Shown: piece after piece, positions 36,917-46,252 of the stretch
Layout of the letters: the number at the start of each line of letters is the position of its first letter
Position numbering within the stretch: position 1 is the first letter of the stretch
Assembly: GCF_900188175.1 (NCBI RefSeq)
Contig: NZ_FZOQ01000014.1
Coordinates: 62,001 to 126,000, forward strand
DNA length: 64,000 nt
From: Pontibacter ummariensis
Lineage (GTDB): Bacteria; Bacteroidota; Bacteroidia; Cytophagales; Hymenobacteraceae
Reading direction: 5' to 3'
Notes under the pieces: generated by a model
What the model was told of the DNA's origin: nothing
The model's input: the letters and a program-made list of their open reading frames with translations, nothing else
Databases searched by the model: none
Program-made: the position numbers and the translations under genes

Positions 36917-38371
36917 ATGATTTTAACAGCTCTTTTACTTTTATGGCCAGCCCTGGCTGCCCTCCTGGTGCTGCTGATAAAAGGACCAGGTGCCAAGAAA
37001 GTAGCTTTTGTCGCTGCCCTTGCTGAATTTGCACTGGCGTTGGTGGCAACCTCTTACTTTAACATTGAAAACGGGGGAATCCAGCTGGCACTGAGCATTC
37101 CGTGGGTTGAGAGTGCCGGCATCCGCTTTAGCATTGGTATGGACGGCATTAGCCTGCTGATGGTCCTGCTCACGACCTTCCTGGTACCTTTGATCGTGCT
37201 CTCTTCCTTTAAGCACGATTACGAGAACCCGAATGCCTTCTACGCCCTCATCCTGTTTATGCAAACAGGCTTAATTGGGGTGTTCATGGCCTTGGATGCC
37301 TTCCTGTTCTACTTCTTCTGGGAAGTGGCGCTTATCCCGATCTACTTTATCGCTGCCCTTTGGGGTGGAGAAAACAGAATAAAGGTTACCTTCAAGTTCT
37401 TTGTGTACACCATCTTCGGTTCGCTTTTCATGCTGGCTGCTTTTGTGTACCTGTACTTACAAACACCAGGAACCCACTCATCCGACCTGTTCGCGTTCTA
37501 TCAGCTACAATTGGATGCCAGTACACAGGGATGGATCTTCTGGTTCCTCTTCATTGCCTTCGCTATTAAGATGCCCGTGTTCCCGTTCCATACCTGGCAA
37601 CCGGATACCTACACAGAGTCTCCGACACAGGCCACGATGCTCCTGTCTGGCATTATGCTGAAGATGGGTATCTACGGGGTACTGCGCTGGTTACTACCTG
37701 TGGTGCCTTACGGTGTGAGCGAGTGGGCAGAGTTTGTACTCATTATCTCTATTATTGGTATCGTGTACGCCTCCATCATTGCCATCCGTCAGCGTGATCT
37801 GAAGCGCCTGATCGCTTATTCTTCCATTGCACACGTGGGCCTGATCGCAGCCGGTATCTTTACCCTAAACGAGCAAGGCCTGCAAGGAGGCGTTATCCAG
37901 ATGCTGAGCCACGGTATCAACGTAGTGGGCCTTTTCTTCATCATCGATATTATCTTCAGCCGCACGAAAACAAGAGAGATCACCAGCCTGGGTGGTATCA
38001 CACAGAATGCCAAAACGCTCTCGATCTTCTTTATGATCCTGTTGCTGGGTTCTATTGCCCTTCCCTTGACCAATGGCTTCGTGGGCGAGTTTCTGCTGCT
38101 GTCCGGGGTGTTTCAGTACAATGGTTGGTTTGGTGCCGTAGCAGGCCTCACGATTATCCTGGGTGCTGTGTACATGCTGCGCATGTTCCAGGGCGTGATG
38201 TTTGGACCGAAGTCGCCAGTAACAGAGGCTTTTACAGACCTGACTTTCAACGAAAAGGCTGTCCTGATCCCACTCGTGATCATGGTGTTCTGGATCGGTC
38301 TGTTCCCGGGTACCTTCCTGAGCATTTCTGAACCTGCTGTGGGGCAGTTACTAAGCATTATCAATCGCTAA
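36917..38371 (+). CDS. nuoM: NADH-quinone oxidoreductase subunit M
   Basis: 484 residues, 13-14 membrane segments. The antiporter-like core shows FYFFWEVALIPIYFIAALWGG near residue 133 with the channel Glu, KMPVFPFHTWQPDTYTESPT near 218 and AYSSIAHVGLIAAG near 295. It forms the middle proton channel of the membrane arm. Gap to nuoN is 42 bp. Confidence 0.97.
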   Translation: MILTALLLLWPALAALLVLLIKGPGAKKVAFVAALAEFALALVATSYFNIENGGIQLALSIPWVESAGIRFSIGMDGISLLMVLLTTFLVPLIVLSSFKHDYENPNAFYALILFMQTGLIGVFMALDAFLFYFFWEVALIPIYFIAALWGGENRIKVTFKFFVYTIFGSLFMLAAFVYLYLQTPGTHSSDLFAFYQLQLDASTQGWIFWFLFIAFAIKMPVFPFHTWQPDTYTESPTQATMLLSGIMLKMGIYGVLRWLLPVVPYGVSEWAEFVLIISIIGIVYASIIAIRQRDLKRLIAYSSIAHVGLIAAGIFTLNEQGLQGGVIQMLSHGINVVGLFFIIDIIFSRTKTREITSLGGITQNAKTLSIFFMILLLGSIALPLTNGFVGEFLLLSGVFQYNGWFGAVAGLTIILGAVYMLRMFQGVMFGPKSPVTEAFTDLTFNEKAVLIPLVIMVFWIGLFPGTFLSISEPAVGQLLSIINR

Positions 38372-38413
38372 GCAGCGCTAGCATTTAAAGTAATTTACAG
38401 GAAAAAAGACGAC

Positions 38414-39796
38414 ATGAATTCCATCATACTTCTTTCCCTCTTCGGCATCGTGAACCTGTTTGTAGGCTTTGCGAACTCTAAGAGGATCTTATTACCCTTA
38501 GCCCTGCTGTTTTTAGCCGTGGTGTTTGGTGTAAACCTGCTTAACTGGAACGATGCGCAGAGCTACTTCAACAACATGCTCACCATCGATAACTATGCGG
38601 TAGCGTTTACAGGCATCATGACCCTCGCGACCCTACTGCTGTTGCCTTTCTCGCAGCGTTATGTGGAAGAGCGCGACGCAAACCTGGCGGAGTACTATTC
38701 GCTGCTGTTATTCTCTTTGGTAGGCGCCATCATGATGGTGAGCTACGAGAACCTACTGATGCTGTTTGTGGGTATCGAAATCCTGTCTATTGCCATGTAT
38801 GTACTGGCAGGTAGCGACAAGAGAAGCCTGCGCTCTAACGAAGCGGCCCTGAAATACTTCCTGATGGGAGCTTTCTTCACAGGCATTCTGCTGTTTGGTA
38901 TCGTACTGATCTACGGCGCGACCGGTACCTTTAACATTACCGAGATTGCAGCCGCACAGGTAGCCACCGACGGGGTAATGACGACCATGTTCACGCTGGG
39001 TCTGTTAATGCTGATCATCGGGGTTTCTTTTAAGATCTCTGCCGCTCCTTTTCACTTCTGGACACCAGACGTGTATGACGGTGCCCCTACTTTCTTCACG
39101 GCCTTCATGTCGACAGTAGTGAAGACAGCAGGTGTGGCTGCTTTCTTCAAACTGATGGCTGCGGCCTTTGCTGCTTCTTACGCTACCTGGTTCCCGACGC
39201 TGATTGCCATAACTGTGCTGACACTTTTAGTTGGTAACATAGGAGCGGTAATACAGACAAGCGCCAAGCGTATGCTGGCCTATTCCAGTATCTCGCATGC
39301 AGGCTATCTGCTAATGGCCCTGATCGCTTTTAATGCCAACTCTGCCTCCTCTATCCTGTTTTACTCCCTGGCTTACTCTACCGCTACGGTAGCGGCCTTT
39401 GGCGTAGTAAAGTTGGTGGCAACACAGCGCGGTGGCGAGAGCTACGAAGCATTTAATGGCCTGGGTAAAACAAATCCGTTGCTGGCTTTTGCCATGACCG
39501 TAGCGATGTGCTCCTTGGGAGGTATTCCGCTGACAGCTGGTTTCTTTGCCAAGTTTTTTGTGTTCTCGGCAGTACTGCAGGATGCAAACCTGATCTGGTT
39601 GGTGGTGATAGCGGTTATACTGGCAGCAGTAGGTATCTACTACTACTTCCGTGTAGTGATTGCCATGTACATGCAACCGGCAGGCGGCCAGGAGCCCATA
39701 AAGGTAAATAGCTTTGCCTCCTTCACGCTAATCTTTATCACAGCCTTAACCATTCTGTTAGGCTTGGCCCCAGCTTTGGTAAGCGACCTGATCTAA
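38414..39796 (+). CDS. nuoN: NADH-quinone oxidoreductase subunit N
   Basis: 460 residues, about 14 membrane segments. Channel motifs are LLMLFVGIEILSIAMYVLAG near residue 115 and KISAAPFHFWTPDVYDGAPT near 205, with AYSSISHAGYLLMAL near 288. Last gene of the nuo locus, followed by a strong terminator. Confidence 0.96.
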   Translation: MNSIILLSLFGIVNLFVGFANSKRILLPLALLFLAVVFGVNLLNWNDAQSYFNNMLTIDNYAVAFTGIMTLATLLLLPFSQRYVEERDANLAEYYSLLLFSLVGAIMMVSYENLLMLFVGIEILSIAMYVLAGSDKRSLRSNEAALKYFLMGAFFTGILLFGIVLIYGATGTFNITEIAAAQVATDGVMTTMFTLGLLMLIIGVSFKISAAPFHFWTPDVYDGAPTFFTAFMSTVVKTAGVAAFFKLMAAAFAASYATWFPTLIAITVLTLLVGNIGAVIQTSAKRMLAYSSISHAGYLLMALIAFNANSASSILFYSLAYSTATVAAFGVVKLVATQRGGESYEAFNGLGKTNPLLAFAMTVAMCSLGGIPLTAGFFAKFFVFSAVLQDANLIWLVVIAVILAAVGIYYYFRVVIAMYMQPAGGQEPIKVNSFASFTLIFITALTILLGLAPALVSDLI

Positions 39797-39814
39797 GTTT
39801 TTCTCCTGTATCAC

Positions 39815-39858
39815 AATGAAAGAGGCTGTTCCTAAAGGTGCAGCCTCTTTCATTTTTG
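39815..39858 (+). terminator. Intrinsic terminator of the nuoKLMN segment
   Basis: A 14-bp stem AATGAAAGAGGCTG/CAGCCTCTTTCATT with a 12-nt loop and TTTTGTG tail, 18 bp after the nuoN stop. Confidence 0.88.
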
Positions 39859-39908
39859 TGAAAAGAGCTTTATGTTAGGGGTATAGTTCCCTGTAAAGCG
39901 GGTTGCTG

Positions 39909-40631
39909 CTACAGTTCTCTGATCCAAACATTACGGAAGCTGATAGGCTCACTCTTATCTCCATGCGCCTGTAGTTTAAGAGGGGCAGGCCCATGTGCAC
40001 TGTAGGAAGGTTTACCGATGTACTGTGTCGCACCCTGTAACTCCACATTGTTCTGTACAAGCACGCCGTTAAACAAAACCGTTACCTTAGCAGGCGTTTT
40101 TAGGGCGCCATCAGCTTCAAAAACAGGGGCTTTCCAGAACACGTCATAGCTTTGCCATTCGCCAGGCTTTTTAGAAGGATTTGCCAAGGGGATAAACTGT
40201 TTATAAATACTGCCTGCCATCCCATTCACATAGGTCTTGTTGTGATAAGAGTCCAGCACCTGCAGCTCATAGCCAGCATTGCCCTTGCCTGTAGAGGCTA
40301 AGAAAACGCCACTATTACCCCGCGCCTGTCCTTCGCCTGTTATATTTTCAGGGATGCGCCATTCTAGGTGCAGCTGATAATCACTGAATGCTCTGCGAGT
40401 TTCGATGTTACCGGTTTCTTTGTTCACCGTCAGCACACTATCTGACACGATCCATTCAGCAGGCTTACTTCTGTCATCAGTCATAACCCACTGGTCTAGG
40501 CTTTTGCCGTCAAACAAAACAAGAGCATCTTCCGGAGGCGCTACATGCGTTTCGCCGGGCCTTACAACTCTGGGTACTGGTTCCCAAACCTCTGTATCCT
40601 CTGGTTTTGCTTTTTGCTGTGCCTCTGTCAT
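39909..40631 (-). CDS. DUF1080 (3-keto-disaccharide hydrolase-type) protein; likely longer at the N-terminus
   Basis: 240 residues from the first ATG (MTEAQQKAKPED). The DUF1080 concanavalin-like domain is clear: LFDGKSLDQWV, LHLEWRIPENITGEG, GNSGVFLAS, YELQVLDSYHN, GEWQSYDVFWKAP and SFRNVWIREL. Family members are usually exported and act on modified disaccharides or bind sugars. Upstream of the ATG the same frame reads ETKRSLLFLITGSCF, a lipoprotein-type signal peptide, but it is opened only by an ATA codon at 40677-40679 (stop further upstream). So either an unusual start is used, the start codon has been lost, or the base is miscalled. Without the upstream part the protein would be cytosolic, which would be odd for the family. 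Confidence 0.85.
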   Translation of the reverse strand: MTEAQQKAKPEDTEVWEPVPRVVRPGETHVAPPEDALVLFDGKSLDQWVMTDDRSKPAEWIVSDSVLTVNKETGNIETRRAFSDYQLHLEWRIPENITGEGQARGNSGVFLASTGKGNAGYELQVLDSYHNKTYVNGMAGSIYKQFIPLANPSKKPGEWQSYDVFWKAPVFEADGALKTPAKVTVLFNGVLVQNNVELQGATQYIGKPSYSAHGPAPLKLQAHGDKSEPISFRNVWIREL

Positions 40632-41239
40632 AAAACAACTACCTGTTATTAGGAATAATAAGCTTCTCTTTGTCTCTATGCTTATACGGCCTTACGTGTT
40701 TCTTTTTGTTTCTACCGTAGCCAAGTTATGATGTGTATCTCGAAGCAACTTGTAAGACTGTTCTTGCTTTCGTGGATAAGTTGGATTGAAGTGTGGCAAT
40801 AGTACCTTCTATCCCTTCTCGCAGCCCCAGTGCCCATAGATGGTGCTTTTCCGCTATGCTGAGACTGATCTTAAGTACCAAGTAGCAACCCCCTCTCACA
40901 ATGGGTATGGATGTTATAAAACGGTCGTGCTTTATCTCCTGTCCATTCTTTCCCAATCGCTACTCCGGGCTTACTTTGATAGACGAGTCGCGGGCATTGC
41001 AAAAGCAGCAGGCAGGCTGTACACAAGGCTCTGCAAAACAAACAGCTTCTGCTCTTCACTTATGTAGAACAACTGTATAGGCCACAAAACATACTACACA
41101 AAGAAGCTATCAACAGTAGTTATCCACTTATCCACAGCTATAGAGGCGTTTCGTTTATACAGTGTGTATAAAGGCGCTTTTTAATTTACATTCCACACGG
41201 TTTTCCACATTTGGTGGGTGGTATGAATAGAAAAGAGGA
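40632..41239. other. Long intergenic region with DnaA-box-like sites
   Basis: About 600 bp between the divergently oriented end regions of DUF1080 and aspS. Several 60-75-codon open frames overlap on both strands and none has family features. The part from 41090 is AT-rich and holds TTATCCACT (41120-41128), TTATCCACA (41128-41136) and TTTTCCACA (41201-41209). Confidence 0.5.
41120..41136 (+). promoter_or_regulatory. Pair of DnaA-box-like sequences
   Basis: TTATCCACT and TTATCCACA lie back to back, sharing one base; the second is a perfect consensus DnaA box. A third near-match TTTTCCACA is at 41201 and a reverse one at 41288-41296. Binding is inferred only. Confidence 0.4.
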
Positions 41240-41280
41240 AAAAAAGAAAGGCCTGCTAGCTAAAATAAGCTGCAGGCCTT
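41240..41280 (-). terminator. Intrinsic terminator of aspS
   Basis: A 9-bp stem AAGGCCTGC/GCAGGCCTT at 41248-41256/41272-41280; on the minus strand it is followed by CTTTCTTTTTTTCC. Confidence 0.8.
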
Positions 41281-41303
41281 CCATTCTTGTGGAAAAGAGA
41301 CTG

Positions 41304-43064
41304 TTACCCTTTCGGCAGGTCTTTCATCTTTATGTGTAATTCATCCAGCTGCTCGCCAGAGATAGGAGCCGGTGCATCTATCATTACATCCCGACCGGAA
41401 TTGTTCTTAGGGAAGGCAATGTAATCCCGGATAGAGTCAGAACCTCCGAAAAGCGTGCACAGGCGGTCAAAGCCAAAAGCAATACCTCCGTGTGGTGGGG
41501 CACCATACTCAAAGGCGCTCATCAGGAAGCCAAACTGGGCTTCCGCTTCTTCTTTCGAGAAGCCCAGCAGGGAGAACATCTGCTCCTGCAAACCACGGTC
41601 ATAGATACGGATAGAGCCTCCACCTACTTCTACCCCATTGATCACCATGTCATAGGCATTGGCACGAATATCGCCAGGACGCTCGCCAATCAGCATTAAG
41701 TCCTCTGGCTTAGGAGACGTGAAAGGGTGGTGCATGGCATGGTAGCGATTCGTTTCCTCGTCCCACTCCAATAACGGGAAGTCCACTACCCACAGGGCCG
41801 AGTAAGTGTTCTTATCACGCAGCCCCAGTCGCTCTCCCATTTCCAGGCGCAGTTCATTAAGTGCTTTGCGTGTCTTTTCTTTTGCTCCGGCTAAGATCAG
41901 CAGCAAGTCTCCGGGCTTTGCACCAAAGGCAGCCGCCCATGCCTGCAGGTCTTCCGGTGAGTAGAACTTATCAACAGATGACTTCACGCTTCCGTCTTCG
42001 TTTACGCGGGCATAAACCAGACCTGTCGCACCAATCTGTGGCCGTTTTACAAAGTCGGTCAGTTCATCTACCTGTTTGCGGGTTAAACTGGCCGCACCTG
42101 TTGCGTTGATGCCCACCACCAGTTCTGCCTCGTCAAATACTTTAAAGCCTTTGTCCTTCACCAAGTCATTCAGATCTACAAAGCGCATGTCAAAGCGTGT
42201 ATCCGGCTTGTCAGAGCCGTAGTACTTCATTGCATCGGCGTAGGTCATGCGAGGCAGCGTTTCTATTTGTACCCCTTTTACCCGGTCAAACAGGTGCTTG
42301 ATCAAACCTTCAAAGGTGTTCAGTATGTCCTCCTGTGTGATAAAAGACATCTCACAGTCTATTTGTGTAAACTCCGGCTGGCGGTCTGCGCGCAGGTCCT
42401 CATCACGGAAGCACTTTACAATCTGAAAGTACCGGTCGAAGCCGGACACCATCAGTAGCTGCTTAAAGGTCTGCGGCGATTGTGGCAGGGCGTAGAACTC
42501 GCCTGGGTTCATGCGGCTCGGCACCACAAAGTCACGCGCGCCCTCTGGTGTAGACTTGATCAGGTAAGGAGTTTCTACCTCAATAAACTTTTGGTTGTCC
42601 AAGTAATTGCGGGTTTCCCGCATCATACGGTGGCGCAATTCCAGGTTGCGACGCACCGGGGAACGGCGCAGGTCCAGGTATCGATAGCGCATGCGCAGGT
42701 CATCGCCCCCGTCAGTCTCATCCTCAATCAGGAACGGTGGCAGTTTCGAAGGATTCAGCACCTCCAGGTGGTCCACTTTCACCTCTATGTTACCTGTCGG
42801 TATCTTATCATTTTTAGAGTAGCGCTCCACTACCTTGCCTTTTGCCTGTATTACGTACTCACGCCCCAGGTCGCGGGCCTGCCGCAGTAATTCTGCTGAA
42901 GTCACGCCTTCCTCAAAGGTAAGCTGTGTAATGCCATAGCGGTCTCGCAAGTCTATCCAAAGCATGCCGCCCTTATCGCGCAGGCGCTGTACCCAACCAG
43001 TTAGTGTCACCTCTTCGCCTATATTCTCGATGCGAAGCTCACCGCAAGTGTGTGTTCGGAGCAT
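41304..43064 (-). CDS. aspS: Aspartyl-tRNA synthetase
   Basis: 586 residues from [11 protein letters not shown] (ATG at 43064); a TTG four codons upstream is less likely. Domain order is the bacterial type: N-terminal OB-fold anticodon-binding domain (about 1-110), class II catalytic core with motif 2 [16 protein letters not shown] near 217, the GAD insertion (about 310-410), and motif 3 [14 protein letters not shown] near 532. It charges tRNA-Asp in the cytosol. No tRNA-dependent leader is evident. It is preceded on the same strand by the GDPD gene, whose stop lies 77 bp upstream of it. Confidence 0.98.
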   Translation of the reverse strand: MLRTHTCGELRIENIGEEVTLTGWVQRLRDKGGMLWIDLRDRYGITQLTFEEGVTSAELLRQARDLGREYVIQAKGKVVERYSKNDKIPTGNIEVKVDHLEVLNPSKLPPFLIEDETDGGDDLRMRYRYLDLRRSPVRRNLELRHRMMRETRNYLDNQKFIEVETPYLIKSTPEGARDFVVPSRMNPGEFYALPQSPQTFKQLLMVSGFDRYFQIVKCFRDEDLRADRQPEFTQIDCEMSFITQEDILNTFEGLIKHLFDRVKGVQIETLPRMTYADAMKYYGSDKPDTRFDMRFVDLNDLVKDKGFKVFDEAELVVGINATGAASLTRKQVDELTDFVKRPQIGATGLVYARVNEDGSVKSSVDKFYSPEDLQAWAAAFGAKPGDLLLILAGAKEKTRKALNELRLEMGERLGLRDKNTYSALWVVDFPLLEWDEETNRYHAMHHPFTSPKPEDLMLIGERPGDIRANAYDMVINGVEVGGGSIRIYDRGLQEQMFSLLGFSKEEAEAQFGFLMSAFEYGAPPHGGIAFGFDRLCTLFGGSDSIRDYIAFPKNNSGRDVMIDAPAPISGEQLDELHIKMKDLPKG

Positions 43065-43141
43065 AGTATAAGTCAATAAAGTATAGTTCGTTACAAATGT
43101 AATAATCTTGCAGCTCCTTTACTTTATCAGGAGCCAAGATG

Positions 43142-44017
43142 TTAGTCCAACATGTCGCGCATGGCCTCCACGTTGTTTACCTGAATGGCATCAGGCCTTA
43201 AGTTGATCATGCGGGCAATACTGGAGCGGGATTTCCCGCCAAACAGGGCTACCTCCAGCCCTAGTTCTTTCGCCCTGGCTACCTGCTCGGCTGTTACGCT
43301 CCCGCCATTGGCACAGATTCCTCCTATCTCATACGCTGCTACCGTTTGCAGTGCCTGCTCAAAGTCGCCGCCCGTATCCAACATCAGCTGCGCCCCTGGC
43401 TCCACTTCCCTAAAGGCCTGCAAAAAGTCAGGATCCGGAGAAATGAATACGAGCTTTTGCAGGGGATATCGGTACTCGCGTAACAGCGCCATCAAGGTAC
43501 GGGCATAGTACGCATGGCGCTCAGGGCTATAATTGCGCAGGTCCAGGTGCAGGTAGGGTGCTTCCTGATAAGTGGCAAAATACTGCAGCAGGGCCTCCAT
43601 GGTAATAATCTCCTCCTCCTGAAACAGGTTATAGAAAAAGCCCCCGTCGTACTTTAAGCCTATAACATCTGCTGCTACATGGTTCTCGATCAGTCCTTCG
43701 GCAGCCGTCATACTTTCCAGCGTCATGTCATGATACAGAATGGGCACACCGTCCTCGCTCAGTTGCACGTCTACCTCCACGCCATCGGCCCCATGCGCTT
43801 CCATCGCCTTCACAATAGAGGCCATGCTGTTCGCCGGCAGTGGATTAAAAGGATTTATGGGGGAGAAAAAACCAGAACCTGCATGCCCCAGCACCAACAC
43901 CTCTTTGTACTCCAGCTTCTCATGCCGGTACAGTAAAAAGACACCGGCAGCAAAAGCCAGCAACACGATGGCCAGCACCAACAGCATAATTTTCCGCGGC
44001 ACCTGCCTTCTTGACAT
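43142..44017 (-). CDS. Membrane-anchored glycerophosphodiester phosphodiesterase family protein
   Basis: 291 residues from MSRRQVPRK; an upstream TTG would add six. One N-terminal membrane segment (IMLLVLAIVLLAFAAGVFLLY, about residues 10-30) anchors a GDPD TIM barrel facing the periplasm. Catalytic patterns are LGHAGSG (first His), HGADGVEVDVQLSEDG with the Glu-x-Asp metal ligands and PILYHD. The usual HRG is HAG here, an atypical form of the first motif. The enzyme would release glycerol phosphate from phosphodiesters. It lies upstream of aspS on the minus strand and is divergent from the GT22-like gene. Confidence 0.88.
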   Translation of the reverse strand: MSRRQVPRKIMLLVLAIVLLAFAAGVFLLYRHEKLEYKEVLVLGHAGSGFFSPINPFNPLPANSMASIVKAMEAHGADGVEVDVQLSEDGVPILYHDMTLESMTAAEGLIENHVAADVIGLKYDGGFFYNLFQEEEIITMEALLQYFATYQEAPYLHLDLRNYSPERHAYYARTLMALLREYRYPLQKLVFISPDPDFLQAFREVEPGAQLMLDTGGDFEQALQTVAAYEIGGICANGGSVTAEQVARAKELGLEVALFGGKSRSSIARMINLRPDAIQVNNVEAMRDMLD

Positions 44018-44090
44018 CTGATGAATAGTCGCCAATTTCGAAAGTACTAATTAAACAACGAAGGTAACACAGAATCTTTATAATTACCCT

Positions 44091-44098
44091 TAAATTTG
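44091..44098 (+). promoter_or_regulatory. Candidate -7 promoter box (TAAATTTG) of the glycosyltransferase gene
   Basis: Exact TAnnTTTG match 21 bp before the ATG at 44120; the -33 element is not clear. Confidence 0.45.
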
Positions 44099-44119
44099 CA
44101 ACCGGCCAATTCTAGTTAC

Positions 44120-45754
44120 ATGCAAAATACCACAAAAGAAACTGTTGCCAAAGCCTTTACAGCCGATGCCGCGACCTTGGGAGAACCACGCGAGCGTTTC
44201 CTTATTCCGCTGTCGGTCATTCTACTAGTCGCCTTGGCTATTCGTGTGGTTGCCGCCTTTTTCTCGAAAGGCTTCGCTTTTAGCGACGATCATTTTGATG
44301 TAATCCGGATTGCCCAGGCCTGGCTGGATGGCCTGCCTTTGTGGCTAAACGAGCCGATGCCGCCGCGCCATAGCATGCTCTACGTGCTCATTCATTATGC
44401 TATCTTTTATGTATTGGAGGCAGTTGGCGTTTTTAGCCCGGAAGTAAAGATGACGGTGGTGCGCCTGGTGCATGCCCTCTACTCGCTGCTAATCGTGTAC
44501 TTTGGCTATAAGCTAACGGAGAAACTCTCCAACAAGGCGAATGCCCGTTTGGTGGGGCTGATGCTCGCCTTGGTATGGTTCATGCCCTTTATGAGCGTGC
44601 GGAACCTGGTGGAGATGGTCTGTATTCCGCCCTACCTGGCTGCTTTTTACTTGATGGTGAAAGAAGACCAATCGGAGCATAAACGGATATGGCCGTACTT
44701 CTGGGCCGGGGTGCTGTTTGCCCTCGCCTTTGTGTTCCGTTACCATACCGTGTTGTTTGGTGCCGGAGCAGGTCTTGTGCTGCTCTACAAGCGCCAGTGG
44801 CGTGCGGCGATGGCTGTGCTGTCAGGCTTTGCCGTGGCTGCTTTCCTGGTACAGGGTACTATCGACATCATCTTTTTCGACTACCCTTTCCACTCTATTG
44901 TTGCCTACTATCAGTATAACAGTGAACATGCCAACGACTTCAGCTCCGGCCCTGTTTACCGTTTCGCCCTGACTGTTCTGGGATTCCTGGTGCCTCCGGT
45001 AAGTGCTTTCCTGGTAGTGGGCTATGCCCGCACAGCAAAGCTTGCCCCTAAGCTTTTCTGGGGAGGGCTTGTCTTTTTTGTAGCCCACTCCCTGTTCCCA
45101 AACAAGCAGGAGCGTTTTATACTACCACTTTTTCCCCTGATCATGATTTTGGGTGTGATTGGCTGGCAAGCCTTTGTCCGCAACTCAGCCTTCTGGCAAA
45201 ACCGCCGCAAAATACTAGCCTGGTGCTGGGGCTTTTTTTGGGTACTGAACATACTGGCGACTGTTGGCATGGCCTTTACCTACACTAAAAAGAGCCGGGT
45301 GGCACCCTTGGTATACCTCTCTGAAAAGCCTGACTTTGATGGGGTCGTGCTGGAGTTCGGAAACCACAGCGTTAAAAACCCTCCCCTCTTTTACCTCGGC
45401 CGTATGAGTGCTATTTATGAAGGCTATACAGGAAATGACGACATGGTATGGCAAGACTACTTACAGGGAAAGAAGCAACTGCCAGAGAATTTCGTGATGA
45501 CATATACCTTTAATGAAGACAAAACCCCGCAACTACTCCAGAAACAGGTAAGGACGTCTCCTTACAAACCGGACTACATAGTAGTAGTGGGCACAGACGA
45601 CATGGAGGAGCGCATGGCCCGCCTGCACCAGGTTTTCCCGAACTTACAGCTTGATCACACCATTACACCTTCGCTCTACGATCAGCTACTGCACTTGCTG
45701 AACCCGCGCGTACACAAGGACGAGCACGTGCAGATTTATGAAGTAGTGGAGTAA
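44120..45754 (+). CDS. GT22-like (ALG9/PIG-B type) membrane glycosyltransferase
   Basis: 544 residues from ATG at 44120 (MQNTTKETVAK). About ten membrane segments occupy residues 30-380, followed by a soluble C-terminal domain. The acidic loop after the first segment (FSDDHFDVIRIAQAWL) and the block HSLFPNKQERFILPLFPLIMI near 330 resemble the catalytic HKExRF region of ALG9-like mannosyltransferases; the HKE is NKQ here. Such GT-C enzymes use lipid-linked sugars on the outer side of the membrane. The acceptor is unknown. It is convergent with a GtrA-like gene across a tandem repeat. Confidence 0.78.
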   Translation: MQNTTKETVAKAFTADAATLGEPRERFLIPLSVILLVALAIRVVAAFFSKGFAFSDDHFDVIRIAQAWLDGLPLWLNEPMPPRHSMLYVLIHYAIFYVLEAVGVFSPEVKMTVVRLVHALYSLLIVYFGYKLTEKLSNKANARLVGLMLALVWFMPFMSVRNLVEMVCIPPYLAAFYLMVKEDQSEHKRIWPYFWAGVLFALAFVFRYHTVLFGAGAGLVLLYKRQWRAAMAVLSGFAVAAFLVQGTIDIIFFDYPFHSIVAYYQYNSEHANDFSSGPVYRFALTVLGFLVPPVSAFLVVGYARTAKLAPKLFWGGLVFFVAHSLFPNKQERFILPLFPLIMILGVIGWQAFVRNSAFWQNRRKILAWCWGFFWVLNILATVGMAFTYTKKSRVAPLVYLSEKPDFDGVVLEFGNHSVKNPPLFYLGRMSAIYEGYTGNDDMVWQDYLQGKKQLPENFVMTYTFNEDKTPQLLQKQVRTSPYKPDYIVVVGTDDMEERMARLHQVFPNLQLDHTITPSLYDQLLHLLNPRVHKDEHVQIYEVVE

Positions 45755-45785
45755 GCCTTGCTAAAGGATAAAGAAAGTATCTGCC

Positions 45786-45845
45786 GTGCGGAGGGTATAG
45801 CTAGAAACTATACAAGTGCGGAGGGTATAGCTAGAAACTATACAA
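45786..45845. repeat. Two exact tandem copies of a 30-bp repeat
   Basis: Units 45786-45815 and 45816-45845 are identical, starting GTGCGGAGGGTATAG and ending AACTATACAA. Each holds a GTATAG/CTATAC stem with a 7-nt loop. They lie between the convergent GT22-like and GtrA genes, where weak hairpins could slow transcription. Confidence 0.95.
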
Positions 45846-45856
45846 GTAAGCGTAAC

Positions 45857-46252
45857 TTACCTGGCAAACGTGTACAGGTAGTTTAAGGAGAAGTTCCAGA
45901 AGAAAACGAATACGATGGCGCAAAACTTGGCGACGTAAAAGTTAAGTCTTGCCCGGTCGGTAAGCAGGTAAACGATAAAGTTGTTGAAGAGGAGCCCTAT
46001 CAGTGCCACCATCAGAAACTTGGAGTACTGCCAGCCAATTTCCGGATCTGCGCTGTGGAAGGTCCAGATGCGGTTAAGGTAATAGTTGCTGGCGCTTGCC
46101 AGCAGAAAGCCCAGGCTGTTGGCGATGTACTTATTCCAGCGCAACTTCTCCTTCGCCACGTAGGTCGCCCCGAAGTCAAGCAGCAAGCCGGTAAAGCCCA
46201 CCACACCAAACTTCATAAACTTAAAGAAAATACTGTGTAAACTCTCCGGCAT
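45857..46252 (-). CDS. GtrA family membrane protein
   Basis: 131 residues with four membrane segments, the full length of a GtrA domain. The opening FFKFMKFGVVGFTGLLLDFGATY (about 9-31), NYYLNRIWTFHS near 55 and SLNYLYTF at the end are typical. GtrA-like proteins are thought to flip polyprenyl-linked sugars or support polysaccharide assembly, which fits the convergent neighbouring glycosyltransferase that would use lipid-linked donors. The link is contextual only. Confidence 0.9.
   Translation of the reverse strand: MPESLHSIFFKFMKFGVVGFTGLLLDFGATYVAKEKLRWNKYIANSLGFLLASASNYYLNRIWTFHSADPEIGWQYSKFLMVALIGLLFNNFIVYLLTDRARLNFYVAKFCAIVFVFFWNFSLNYLYTFAR

Noticed and set aside
40726-41067. Overlapping short open frames on both strands in the DUF1080-aspS spacer
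   Set aside because: They overlap each other, have no features, and the region looks regulatory.
45786-45845. Possible CRISPR-like repeats
   Set aside because: Two directly adjacent identical units without spacers and no cas gene; a simple tandem duplication.
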